Program-made: the position numbers and the translations under genes
Shown: one piece after another, positions 1 to 11,562 of the stretch
Layout: each line of letters begins with the position of its first letter
Position numbering within the stretch: the stretch's first letter is position 1
The notes under the pieces: generated by a model
Database searches by the model: none
What the model saw: only the letters and a program-made list of their open reading frames with translations
Told to the model about the DNA's origin: nothing
Assembly: GCA_019454045.1 (NCBI GenBank)
Contig: SKCR01034764.1
Span: forward strand, 16,565-80,564
Source of the DNA: Zanthoxylum bungeanum
Lineage: Eukaryota; Streptophyta; Magnoliopsida; Sapindales; Rutaceae
Length of the DNA stretch: 64,000 nt
Reading direction: 5' to 3'

Positions 1-465
1 TAAATAAATAATAAAAATTATCAATCATCACTAAAAATGATAAGAGATTAGTGGAGCAATTAATAATGGATTTGGTGGAGCAATTAGTGGAGCAATTAAT
101 AATTGATTTGGTGGATGATTTGATGGAGGCAAAATTTTGCCTATAAATACCAAGCCATTTCATTTGTAAATTCATACTTTCTTCTAAGGAAATCCTTAAG
201 AATACTAAGAAGATTGTATCTTGTTTGTTTATTTACAGCTTTCAGTAATTAATTTCCGCTTTCGCACTTTCTTTTCTTTACTTTTCAGTTTTTACTTTCC
301 GCAATTTACTTTTACGCACAGTACTTTCCTTTCTTTAATTTTCAGTTTTTACTTTTCAGTAATGAGGAGGTAACTCCCCTTTGCTGGGGTAAAATGTAAA
401 ACTTTTATTACTAATATTTAGATTAATCTCCCTTATTATAATATATAAACTAGTAAAAACCTGAC

Positions 466-620
466 TTAACGAGGATACCGCTATATTGGTCGGTTTGTAA
501 TTATTTAAATTGGTTTTAACCTGACTAAACTGGATACCGCCTGATTGGTCGGTTGGTAATTAATTATTAATTTGACTTAATCTGGATACCGCCTATATGG
601 CTGGTTGGTAATTATCATGC
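466..620 (+). repeat. Three imperfect ~65-bp repeats in J LTR
   Basis: Three consecutive units share the core ggataccgc followed by ttggtcggttggtaatta. The same triple is present in the second LTR at about 4868-5025, so it predates the insertion of J. Confidence 0.75.
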
Positions 621-699
621 AAAGTTAATATATTATATTAAGGGAGATATCTAAAATAGAAGTAATAAAAGTGGATCATTTTACCTCAGTATTTTCTTT

Positions 700-885
700 T
701 ATTGTAATTTTACTTTATTTACTTTTCAGTAATTTACTTTTCAGCAATTTACTTTTTAGCAATTTACTTTCAGCATTTACTTTTCAGCATTTAATTTTCA
801 GTATTTAATTTCAGCATTTACTTTCAGCATTTACATTTCAGCATTTAATTTTCAGTATTTAATTTTCAGTATTTTACTTTTTGTC
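700..885 (+). repeat. Short tandem tract (tttacttttcagc, 13-16 bp units)
   Basis: About a dozen imperfect copies of a 13-16 bp unit with core acttttcagca/t. The tract is found only in the first LTR copy, because the second copy is cut off before this point. The repeated ttttcag resembles plant 3' splice sites. Confidence 0.7.
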
Positions 886-2076
886 TTTTATTTTATTTAA
901 GTTTTTTTTACTACCCGTAAATATGTGTCGTAACTAAGCCAGTTATCTGGGGTTGTGATGAAATCCAATATCACCGTTTTAAAGGGGTTAATTATAGTTT
1001 GGGTAATTTAAAGGTTTACTTATTAAGTCTTAAGCTTAATGCGTCTTGTTAATTGGCCACTAATAAGATTGATGTGGTAAATCTAAAATAAACTTGATAA
1101 AAGAATTTTAGGTTTCAGCCTTAGACTTAATAGCCCACGATCTTCCTTGAGGATAGATAACCCTTTAATAGATTTCCTTACAAGATAGGAATATACCTGT
1201 CGGGCGGGGGTAGCCATAATTGGAACTTAAACTTAATGAATCCAGATAATTGGTTGACATAGACATATGGTTCAATTGGGTTAAACTGGGTATTTGCGTC
1301 TGACCATCGACAGAGGCTTTTGCATAATTTAGTGTTCCAGGTTAGTAAACCGATTTATTACACAAACATAAAATAACCACTTCATCTTTAAAATGATATT
1401 GGAAGAAATCACAACCCTAGATAGTTTTTAATATTGAATTTTCTTAAACCTACTTTTGAACAATTTTATTTACTTGTTTTTAAATTTAGAATCGTCACCA
1501 TTTCAAATCAATCAAACAACCTGTTAGATACTAGTAATCATTTGACTTCATAAAATTAATAGATTAGATATTAAGTCCTCGTGGGATCGATATTTTTATA
1601 CTACTTGAACGATACGTGCGCTTGCGTTATACGTGTGTGTTTACGCCGGTCAGAGACGCATTCCAGTGGATATGTGCATCACGCTATTCACATGTTATAT
1701 ACACAATTTCGAAAAGAAAGACAACAATTAAGTCTCGGGAATCTAACTCTAAAAGACCTTGTTTGCCAATTTATAAGAAAATTGGATGGGAAGCTTGTCC
1801 CTGACGCATAGACGTCATTCAAGCCGTTACTTCCTGTAAATATTATTTTCTTTTTGTCTTTAACTAATAATTGTGATTTGTTTTGTTATTTTCTTTTATT
1901 TTCTCTGACAGGATCCAGAATTTTTGACTTTTCACGATCTATTTTGCTTTTTAGATAATAATTGTCATTTCTCAGGTACTAGTGCTATTATTACTCACCC
2001 TTTTTCAGGTATTATAAATTCAACTCATCATTGTACTTTTGAAGGCATCCAGATCTGAGAAAGAAATACATAAAAA

Positions 2077-2583
2077 ATGGAAGCCACATCAAGAAGACGA
2101 GTTGTAAACATCTGTGTGTTTTGCGGTACTAGTGTTGGTTCTAAGCCACAATACGTTGGAGCAGCACATGAATTGGATCGAGTCATAGCTGAAAGGAATA
2201 TGCACTTAGTATATGGCGGTGGCAATCTTGGACTAATGTGGATCGTTTCAAAGGTTGTATAGGAATGAGGCAATCAAGTCTTGGGAATCATCCCAAAACC
2301 TTTGGCGGAGGTGAATCTTATAGGACCATCAAACGGAGAGGAACTGATCGTGCCAGGTATATCTGAACGACTAGTGGAAATGGTTAACCGTGATGATGCT
2401 TTTATTGCTTTGCCAGGTGGCTTGGGCACAATGGAGGAAATTTTTACAGTGTTATCTTGGGTGAACTTGAACATACACCAGAAACCGCTTGGACTGTTTA
2501 ACATTGATGGATTTTATGATTTTCTTTATGTATTTCTTGATGATGCCCGGAGAAATGGGTTCGTGTCAAAACTTGTAAAATAA
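2077..2583 (+). pseudogene. Captured LOG-like cytokinin riboside 5'-monophosphate phosphoribohydrolase, broken
   Basis: About 169 codons in one frame match the plant LOG family (Rossmann fold, lysine-decarboxylase-like). LOG enzymes release free cytokinin bases from their nucleotide monophosphates in the cytosol. Visible marks are FCGTS near residue 16, LVYGGG at 44-49, and ALPGGLGTMEE at 111-121, which is the family PGGxGTxxE motif. Arg98 and Glu121 fall at the conserved catalytic positions. Two in-frame stops (TAG at 2260, TGA at 2266) break the gene, and the C-terminal part after FVSK is missing (functional LOGs have about 210-220 residues). No intron interrupts it, whereas plant LOG genes normally have several. 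It sits between leader-like and 3'-end sequences of element J, so retro-copying and capture is inferred. The clade looks like the divergent LOGs rather than LOG1-LOG8 type; this is uncertain. Confidence 0.85.
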
Positions 2584-4010
2584 CTCATCTTACTGCCAGA
2601 ACTGCCCAAGATTAATTGACCAAATCTTAGCATTTGAACCATAAATTGACCCTATCATTTCCAAGATAAATTGGCCCGATAATGATCGTGGTAAGAAGCG
2701 TCGGATAAATCTGGATCTAAACCTTTAAATTTTCCTTTTAGATGTAGAATTTCAGCTAACCATGTACTGTTTCTAAACTCTTCTTCTACTTTTTAAGACA
2801 TTGGGGACAATATCTCATTTAGGTTGGGGGGATGGGAATAGTTAACTAGTATCTTGTTTTTATTGTGTCAAAAATTTTCGAAAAAATATTCAAAAAAATT
2901 GAAAACTTTACAAAAATTAAAAAATATTTTGTGTTTTTGTGTTTTTAATTGATTAATCATGTGAAATTGGTGTGAGATAACTGGTGTAAGGAATTTTCAC
3001 TCCTAAGACGTATCTCAACCTATTTCGGAACAAGTTAATTTTAGTTTATTTCATTTTGAATTACTTAATTTGTGAATTCTCTATAAAACTTACTAAAATG
3101 GCTCTTCATATGCTCAGTTGACAGGTATTATCAACATACATGGTAACATACGGACATGAGTTGTAATTGACGAGTTTGTAATATTCAGTTCTCTAGTTTA
3201 ATTGGAGGAAGCATCTAAAAAAAGCGATGGGATAAAAAAAAGTCTGAGATCCGAGTTATTAAGTCTGTATGAGTGTTTTAACACCTAGTGTCCTAAAACC
3301 AACTGGTTTGGGAACCACTGGCCCAAAGCTTTCTACATGGATAAAATATGTTGCAAAAAATATATATATCTGAAGTCTGAGTAATTAAGTCCGTAGGGGT
3401 GTCTTAACACCTAGTGCCCTAAAGCCATCTGGTTTGTGAGTTACTGACCTAAAGCTCGTTACATGGATGAATGATATTGTATATAAATAAAAAAAAAATC
3501 ATAAAAATCATAAAAATATTCCATTGTTAAAAAGGTGTGAAGTTTGATATAACTTTAGGACAAAAATATTACCCTCTTTTAAACTACACTTATGAATATT
3601 GTGGGAACAATGAATTGATTAATATCTTGTTAAGCTGTGTGTATGGAGAATGGTAGAAATAATCGGAGAATTTACTTATTCGGTAATTTAGAAAGAAAGA
3701 AAACAACTATTAACTTAGATAAGAAGTTTCATATGTTTAGTCACTAACTTGTTTATTCTATTTTCTCTTATCTTTTTGCTTTTGTGTGCATTATTTTTAT
3801 ATTGACGTTTGTGGGTATCGTTGTTGTAAGCCCTCACGAGACTACAACTCGTCCACTAGGACACCTAGGGGTTTAAATGCTTTTTGCATACGCTAAATGC
3901 AACCGTGATCCCTACGAAAATGACTTAGTTTAATTTTATTTTAAAGATGTTTATGTTATTTTATTTTATTGTTTTGCTCGAGGACTAGCAAAATGTTAGG
4001 TTTGGGGGTG
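2584..4010 (+). mobile_element. 3' internal region of element J with polypurine tract
   Basis: This stretch has no coding potential. It resembles the 3' untranslated region of plant Tat-lineage gypsy elements: an aggttggggggatggg tract near 2821, two related paragraphs at 3236-3350 and 3365-3490 (core taacacctagtgtcctaaa), and a purine-rich tract ending ggtttgggggtg at 3999-4010, directly before the second LTR. The last feature is the expected position of the polypurine tract used to prime plus-strand synthesis. Confidence 0.6.
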
Positions 4011-5100
4011 TGATGAGTGGTAAATGTATCACTATTTCCCACTCATTTAACCTAATATTTTGTATATTTTCTTGAGTCTTGTGAATGTTTTGATGTGTTT
4101 TGTGTTATTTTGTAGATAAATAAGGTTTCAGGACTCTCTGGAGATGATTCGGAGCCAAAACAGTGAAAAACAGATAAAAAAGGCAAAACTGTCATTTGGC
4201 GCATCGTGACATGCAACCTGCGTCGCGACCGCTAATGTAAGCCAAAGTCTACTAACGTGCATCGGGACACGTGTCACAATCAGAGAAGATTTCCTAAAAT
4301 TTGCCTTGCTAACGTGTGCCATGCTAACGTGCGCCGAATTTGCTAACATGCGCATGCCGCGTGCCAACATCTCATGAAATCTGCTAACGTGCGTTGTGCC
4401 ACGTGTCACCATTACATAATGCTGACAATCATCATCGCCACGTCAGCCTAATTATTGAATTAATCACTCAGCCGTGCCACGTGTCGTCGCCTCCGTAATT
4501 TACGCCGCAAATCACGGTGCCTCGCGACGCGTGGGCCAACTTCTGCCTATAAATAGACGGCCGAATTTCAGATTTGAATTCATACATTCTTCTATGTAAT
4601 TCCTTAAGAATACTAAGAATATTGTATATTGTTTGTTTATTTACGGCCTTCAGTAATTAATTTTCGCATTTGCACTTACTTTTCTTTACTTTTAAGTCTT
4701 TACTTTCTGCAATTTACTTTTACGCAACAATACTTTCCTTTCTTTACTTTTCAGTATTTACTTTTCAGTAATGAGGAGGTAACTCCCCCTTGCTGGGGTA
4801 AAAGGTAAAACTTTTATTACTAATATTTATATTAATCTCCCTTAATTATAATATATAAACTATTTAAAACCTGACTTAATGAGGATACCGCTTTATTGGT
4901 CGGTTGGTAATTATTGAAATTGGTTTTAAACTTGACTAAACTGGATACCGCCTGGTTGGTCGGTTAGTAATTAATTATTAATTTGATTTAATCAGGATAC
5001 CGCCTATATGGCTGGTTGGTAATTATCACGCAAAGTTTATATATTATAATAAGGGAGATATCTAAAATAATAGTGATAAAAGTGGATCATTTAACCTCAG
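4011..5100 (+). mobile_element. 3' LTR of element J, truncated on the right
   Basis: It begins tgatgagtgg right after the polypurine tract. U3 (4190-4540) is GC-rich, with repeated gctaacgtgcg words and palindromic gtcgcgacc / ctcgcgacgcg words. A TATA box (cctataaata) is at 4547-4556. From 4555 to about 5097 it matches 150-690. Similarity stops at 5100, so the rest of R/U5 is missing, through deletion or a later insertion. Confidence 0.65.
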
Positions 5101-5823
5101 CGATTGGGGAATCCCGCGTCGATTGGACCGAAAGAAGGTCACGCGCTCATGTACCTAACTGGTCCCGGGTATAAACCAATTTGAGTCTACAGTAGACCCG
5201 ATGAAGGTCCAAAAATAGTCTTCATTCTACTATTCCTGGTGAAGGTACATGTGAGTATATCCCCCACTCTACCTGTTGGAGGTTGGATCATTCCTATACT
5301 ACGGGTCAAATGACCACATGATTCAACGGGTCGTTTGGAGATCATCCCATAACAATAGAAAAAGGCTCGTATGATATGACATTATAAGTGTGAAAATTAT
5401 TTGGAACAATAGAAATGACCTCACTCGACAGTTAACATGTATGTAATGTCGAATGCGATAAGTGTCTAGTCTCAGACGTGTAGTGTCAATTGTGATCCTT
5501 GAAAAGTGCCAGGCCACATATTGTATGTTGATCGAGATATCCTCAACAAGTCTCAATCATACTTATGTCGAGTGAGACATCTCTAACAAGTCTCATCTCA
5601 TACTAATGTAGTCTGAGAGATTCACAAAAGATGGAAAGTCATACCTGATAAGGTTGATAGGGATGTCCATGCCCAGTCTTCACCCGGGTATTGTCGACCG
5701 AGACAATCCATTATATGAAGTGAATGGTAATGAGATTGGTTCCATTCGCGCGACGCCACACGAGGATGAATGCTTGACAAGATCGTAGATGGAGAGAACT
5801 TTGTTTGCTATGAATCGTTAGGG
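5101..5823 (-). other. Unassigned, probably leader/internal remnant of gypsy element I
   Basis: The stretch lies between the broken J LTR and the primer-binding site of family I. In minus orientation it would be the leader and start of the internal region of that element. No protein similarity was recognised; short open frames here (for example 5323-5556 minus) resemble nothing known. Confidence 0.3.
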
Positions 5824-5841
5824 TCCCCACAGACGGCGCCA
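5824..5841 (-). other. Primer-binding site of gypsy LTR I
   Basis: The minus strand reads TGGCGCCGTCTGTGGGGA, the 18-base primer-binding site common in plant Ty3/gypsy elements. It starts three bases inside the LTR end at 5845, as expected of a 5' LTR on the minus strand. The identical 18-mer recurs at 34915-34932. Confidence 0.85.
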
Positions 5842-5844
5842 AAT

Positions 5845-6457
5845 TGTAGACGCTGGTTTTCGCCCGAGGTCCACAATCGAGAATTTGTAGTTGGGGGCGC
5901 TAGCGATCCTGCAAAACAAAGAGGTAGATTGAGCGGGAGTACTGCCCACCAGTGTGGTGGGTGCCGGGGGCACTCCGACGCCCAAGTCAGTGAAGATAAA
6001 GGCTTAGAAGGTGGGAAGTCAAAGGTTGGATACTACCTTGAGCTTCGTAGGGTGCCGTGAGGGCGGTCGGTTGGAGGTCTGATGAGCTTGAGGAGAGAGT
6101 AGTATTGAGCTGTGAGTATGAAAGCTAGAAGTTCCATCCCCTTCCTCTTGGATTCATGTTTCTCTATATACCTGTCCTAATTATGTGTGTCTTTATCACC
6201 TTTAATTACTCGTCCATTGGATGTTGGATACTGTCGAATTATGTAAGATATTGATGAGTCTGGACGTTTCAGATTGAAGTAACTGATCAGTCAAAGGCTT
6301 GCTGGGTATGGCTCTCTTTGTATGTGGGCCTGAGGATGTAGTCTGGTCTTTGGCCCAAATTTATTCTGGGTACTATCTGGAGGGATTGGGCTACCACTGG
6401 TGTAGGGCCTGAAGCGAAAAGTCAATTTTACCCTTGGGTCCAAATTTGGCCCGTACA
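5845..6457 (-). mobile_element. Gypsy LTR, family I, first copy
   Basis: On the minus strand the LTR starts TGTACGGGCC and ends GCGTCTACA, followed by the primer-binding site. It matches the solo LTR at 40016-40620 nearly end to end. A TATA-like motif (tatatagaga, minus) lies near 6167. No second LTR or TSD partner was found on the left, so the element is truncated. It interrupts LTR copy A, whose similarity resumes directly at 6458. Confidence 0.8.
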
Positions 6458-7325
6458 ATAATCTCTCCATCATAGGCTATCCATATTATACCGAGGATAT
6501 AAATAAGAACGTCAAATCCCTAAGGAATAATATAGTCGACTTACAAATTTACAATATGTAAATAACATTAAGAACTCGCTTCCGCAGTGTACCACAACCA
6601 TGGATTTAACTGATCATAAACACGTGCAGAATACCTATGCCCTGTACACAGGACTGACATATTCTATCTTGATACACACCAGATATCATGAGCATCAGTC
6701 CACACCCATTGAACATGCGGAGGTCTGACCTAAAAAGGTTGGTGACGTGACTGCCATCAAAGTGTGGAGGATAACTCTTATATCCACCATGGTATCTCAA
6801 GTCTAAGGACCATTATGCTACTCGACTCGAGAATATTCCTATTGATGTTGGTGTACCATCTATTAGGAAATCTTCAGTGAGTCGTTCAGTATTTATCAAA
6901 TAAACACCTACATGTCTATACAAGTCTCCCAAGACTCAAAGTTCACTGGGACAAACCATCAGACCAAATCTCGATATACGACATGTACTGGTCTCAACGA
7001 ATTTTACTAACCGACCAGTGTTAGTAAATCTTGACCAGGAACTTAGTTTGAGAATATACAACTTATAGTGACGCTTCCCAATGTCAATTACAACCACGTT
7101 GTAACTACGTACTAAGTTGTAAATCCTCGGGTCTTTGTCTAATATATATATCGCTAAACTAGATTTAATTTCAATCTAATTAAATTAGATCGAATATATA
7201 TATATATATATAAGAGACAATAGGTGCTACCATCTATTATGTAATATTATGAAAATAAATTATTCATATTCATGAATCAGACATAAATACGATTCGGATT
7301 GGCGCTCCAAGCACCAACCCTAATA
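6458..7325 (-). mobile_element. LTR copy A of the B/C/D family, truncated
   Basis: Read on the minus strand from 7325 (start TATTAGGGTTGGTGC), it follows copies C (11563 onwards) and D (52827 onwards). It ends abruptly at 6458, where gypsy LTR I begins. The matching stretch includes gatttgacgttct, which recurs in D near 53627. There is an (AT)n run at 7193-7212. The right flank atgtg could be one half of a target duplication; its partner was not found. Confidence 0.65.
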
Positions 7326-7762
7326 ATGTGTAACCTGAGTTATAGATGCTCCATCATAATTGAGAGTTAGTTATTATATAACATTTCTCTTGTTTAATGT
7401 TTGGTTACTGTGTAAACGATTTTGTGAGTTTCACACTTTCGTTGAGTAGTTGGTTACTGGTAACTTGTTTTGTGGATTCTCCACTTAAATTGAAGGTTGG
7501 TTACTGCCTCTCTCTTCTTCAAAGTATGAGCACATTGTTTAGCATTTTGCTTTATTATGAGGTTTGGAGACTTTTACAAGCTCACTGAAGGGTATTTTCA
7601 TATACATCATTCCAATGCCCCAAAGTACAAACTCATCGTCGAGGATGCTCCTAAAGTAAGCTTCATATAAGGCTCATGGACTTATAAAGTAAAGTGGGTA
7701 TATGCCTATTAAAGGATGCTGCTTCTGAGGCTCAAGAGATTTTCCTTTAAGTTGGGTATAGG
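7326..7762 (-). mobile_element. Sliver of gypsy element K, downstream of integrase
   Basis: It lies between LTR copies A and B. The segment near 7629-7650 (tcgaggatgctcctaaag) resembles 10192-10217, on the other side of solo LTR B, so it is assigned to the 3' part of K. No open coding was seen. The last five bases (7758-7762, atagg) are the left target duplication of B. Confidence 0.4.
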
Positions 7763-10186
7763 TGTTAGGGCGGATATGGAACTCTTAGGGTCTGATCGAT
7801 ACCCCACACAATGGAAATGGGTCTAACCCATGTATATAGAGCATATGTGTATTTCAAAATAATTTTATGGAATATTATATTCCATTACGAGTTCACATGA
7901 AAAAATATGGGACAAATCAGAGTCCGGAAACTCCAAAACGGAGAAAAAAGGTTTCAGCACGCGCGGGCATTGCGACGTGCAAGTACGAGAGCATCAGCTC
8001 TCGGAGCGTCGCCACACATGCTTGGACGTCATGATGCCCAAGTATGAGAGGTCGGCGTCGTGCCGTATAGTGATGCACGTCACAATGCCCACAACTCCGA
8101 GTACTGTGTGTCGCGACGCTCCCACGTTGGAAATTCTTCCAGATAGCAAAATAAAATTTGCTTTCAACTTTTTCCAAATACTTCCATACACCCAAAATCC
8201 AATTTTAATATCAAAATCATCATCAATAAATGTTATAGAACTAAATCATATTTATCAAAATAAAATATGGATGCATTCAAAATACATATATGCATAACTT
8301 TTGAATCTAAAATATAAACCAAACAAAAATCCCATAAAGAAACAACCCATGAATAATTCTAGGTCTCGTAAAGGTGGTCAAGTGATTCCAGAATGGTATT
8401 CATAGCTCTAAGCTTCCATCTAAAGCTCTAAACTCCAATTTTGTGTTCCATGTCTAACATGCACAAAATTTGACCCAATTACAAGCATATTATGTTTATG
8501 CTTCCAAAACATCTATACACAATTCATTAACCTAGTTTCAACTTCAAGCTATGTTATTATTTATCAAATACATAATACATCACTATATGCTTCATTAATG
8601 ATATTAACACACTAATGAAAACATAGTTTCTTAGAGAAGATCAAACTTACTTAGTAAGTTTGGATGAAAGATCTAAGCATCTTCTCTTTGTTGAAAATTA
8701 TAGAGAACTTTCAAAGTTTCTCTCACTAATCTTTAGGTTAACTTCTTAATTGCTTAATCAAAAAATTCTTAAGTTTTCCTTTATAATCAAACTTCATATA
8801 TTTTTTAATTAATACAAGTTCTAATCAACTTTTAGGTGGACTTATTCTAATTTGTCTAAAAATGTATATTAAATGTAAACTAGTTAACTTTGTCTAACCA
8901 CTTGATTAATCCAATTAAATCAAGCCAAAATCTAACCACTTGATTAATCCAATTAAATCAAGCTAAATACATTATGAATGCATATTTATAATTACCAAAA
9001 TATCCTCCAATTGTAGAGATATTTATGAAATTACAACATTAATCTCAATTGGTCAAGTAAATAATTAATGTTATCCAATAGTATTTAATTATTTTGATTG
9101 ATAATTATATTATCAAATATGATTTATTATCAAACATAATCGGCTACCCGAGTTCTCAATGAATACACTTCACATTGTGCGATTCTCTAATTTCAGACAC
9201 GTTCGTCATATGAGCCTAGCTTATATGTATGCAATTCAGCTACCTCCGAAATTACCAAGAACACGAACAACATTTCTGAACTATACAAGTTGAGGTAATC
9301 ACATATGTTTAATAATCATATAGTCGTAAGTTATTTGAGTTGTATTTAGGAAATATATATTACACCGTCAAGTTTCTAAGGCGCATATCTCATATTGTTG
9401 ACATGCTCACGATTCTTTACAACTAATCAGAACACCATTTCTGGTATATATGTTATCAACCATAGGAGACCGGCTTTGGCCAATGTCTTAAGAATCATGA
9501 CTCACTAACATTGATACCATAATCCCTCATTATACACATGTGGGTCGAAAGATCCTATCTTAATACATACTTGATTAACGAGTGCATCGGTCCACACTCA
9601 ACGAATATCTAGCGAGCAGACCATGAAAAGTCTATGACTTACATGACATCAAAGTATGAAGGATCACACACAAAATCAATGATATCTTATAGTCAAAGGA
9701 TCACATATACTACTCGACTCGAGAAGATTCTTCTTAACAGTGGTGTGTACTTCCAAATATTAGGAATCACTTATGAGTCCTTCAACATTCACTCCAATGA
9801 ATACCCATATGTTGATACGAGCTTCTCTTGTCATGGTCCATTGGGCTAGACTTTTGTAACTCAAATTTCAATATACGACAAGTGTTAGTCTTCTAGGTTA
9901 TAAGAATCCGACCGTATTTCAAAACCAATGACTAGGAATATATACTTTAAGAATAGTTTATAATATTAATATTATCCCAATGACGGACCACCTAGTGTCC
10001 AATATTACTACGTGACTATTCTAAGGTTGGCATCATTCTCAACATATAAATATATATGAATATATAAGATATAATGACACAATAATTACCATGATCAAAA
10101 TTGAAATGAAAATGAATTTATTTTATTAATAACTAATAAAATATAAAATATTATTTGGATTGACGCTCCAAGCACCAACTCCAACA
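7763..10186 (-). mobile_element. Solo LTR B (2.4 kb) with 5-bp TSD
   Basis: The unit runs from TGTTAGGG to CTCCAACA and is flanked on both sides by ATAGG (7758-7762 and 10187-10191). On the minus strand its first part matches copies C and D, including the start TGTTGGAGTTGGTGC. It carries a GC-rich cluster of tcgcgacg-type words at 7955-8120 and a 39-bp tandem duplication at 8892-8968. No internal coding region was seen, so it is a solo LTR left by LTR-LTR recombination. It resembles copia LTRs in layout; the superfamily is not proven. Confidence 0.8.
8892..8968. repeat. 39-bp tandem duplication within LTR B
   Basis: Two nearly identical consecutive copies begin tctaaccacttgattaatcc, at 8892 and 8931. 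Confidence 0.85.
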
Positions 10187-10191
10187 ATAGG

Positions 10192-11562
10192 CTCATCGGA
10201 GGATGCTCCTACAGGAGCTTAAGCACCCTAAATTTTTTCCTGGGAATAAGCGAGTCGGATATTTATTTCTTTATTTATTTTGTTATGCCCTTCGGCCATT
10301 TAGCTCTTCGAGCCATAGTTCTTCGGGATCTTTCTTTCTCTAGTTGGATGGAGGTTACCAGAGTAACACCGATAATAATTCATTCTCAATTTCATTAAAT
10401 ATTTCACATACATTGTTCACACATATATTGTTTGCATTCGTGCACACTTTTATATTGCTTTTACTTTTGAATTGTATTTCTGCCTATCGTAATAAGACTT
10501 TAACATTTACAAGGTACATTGCACTTCAAAGGTAAAATTTCTTGAGCTTAGAGACATTCCATGTCGATGGAATGGATTGTTCTTCTAAGGTTTCCAACAC
10601 ATAAGCTCATCTTCTCAGCTTGGAGATCCAATAAGGTATTTCCCATGTTTCAGCAAGCTTCCTTGCGTTTGGTTCTCTTTGAATGTCTAGAGCTTTTCGG
10701 TGGACCATATCACATTGGGAAAACTTTCTGTACCAAACCTTTTTTATATTGCTTTTCCAAGCGTCTCTCGTATGTTTCTAAATGAATGGTTGCCATATTC
10801 CGAATTTCATCTAATAATTCAAGAACTCTCTAATGAATTGTTTGATTTTCAAGGATCTGAGCCAGTTTAATTCTCAATGTAGGCACAATAATCTATGTAG
10901 GTATAATTGTATCCATTTCGTAGACAAGTGAGTACGAGGAATTACCTGTCGGTCTCCGCTCAGTAGTCCGGTATGCACATAATACGTTGGACAGCTCTTC
11001 AAGCCATCTTCATTTTCTATCTTCTAGCCTTCTCTTTAAGTTATTGAAGATAGTTCAATTTGTGACCTTCGTTTGACTATTAGATTGTGGATAACTCTGG
11101 AATGAGAATCTCTGCAGAATCCCATTATCCTTGTAAAAATATTCGATCATTGCATTTTTTCTTTACCGTTATATGTGATCAAAGTCTGTGGAATACCAAA
11201 TCTAGTGATTATTTGTTTCCTTGGGAACTTACATCCTTCCCAATAATGCTCTTGTAAACTTCTGCTTCTACCCATTTGGTGAAGTAATATGTTACCAGTA
11301 ATATAATTCTAGCTCCACCGATGGAAAATAATGGTCAAACTATGTCCATCCCCCATTGAACAAATGACCAAGGAGTAGCCATCATTGCTAAATCTTCTCC
11401 AATGAGGTGAATCTTTATGGCATGCTTCTGACATTTCTTGTACTTTCTGGGAAAATTCTCTGAATCATTCTGGAGTATAGGCCAGTAGTAGCATGTTCGA
11501 AGTGCTTTTTGCTGCAACGCTCATCCTTCAAAATGATTCCATGCTTGCCTTTCAGGGGTCTC
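10192..11562 (-). pseudogene. Gypsy (Tat-like) integrase relic of element K
   Basis: On the minus strand, 11517-11335 translates to a recognisable integrase N-terminus and core start: KALRTCYYWP, a zinc-binding remnant ending KKCQKH, and PWSFVQWGMDIV, a signature of plant Tat-lineage integrases. Further on, YFTKWVEAE and a degenerate catalytic core follow down to about 10900, and a C-terminal polyprotein segment (YGPPKSS-like) near 10680. Many stops and frameshifts occur. The first cysteine of the zinc pair is a tyrosine (RKYKKCQ), consistent with TGC to TAC. Integrase would insert the cDNA into chromosomes; this copy is dead. The matching gag lies at 26000-27370, separated by nested insertions. 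Confidence 0.8.

Larger units (their letters stand above)
1..1670 (+). mobile_element. 5' LTR (partial) of Tat/Ogre-like gypsy derivative J
   Basis: The window opens inside an LTR. A TATA box (cctataaata) lies near 142-151. From about 150 to 690 the sequence is repeated at 4555-5097, which marks the two LTRs of one element on the plus strand. The first copy runs on through pyrimidine-rich short repeats to a segment around 1575-1640 (tcctcgtgggatcgatat and an acttgaacgat-like tail) that resembles the U5 end of plant Tat/Athila LTRs. The exact right border and the primer-binding site were not resolved. The part upstream of the TATA box differs from the second copy, so U3 has been replaced or has diverged. 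No gag or pol coding was recognised. Confidence 0.6.

Noticed and set aside
5770..6060. 96-residue plus-strand frame
   Set aside because: It covers the PBS and LTR of gypsy family I; the matching solo LTR at 40016 does not preserve the frame.
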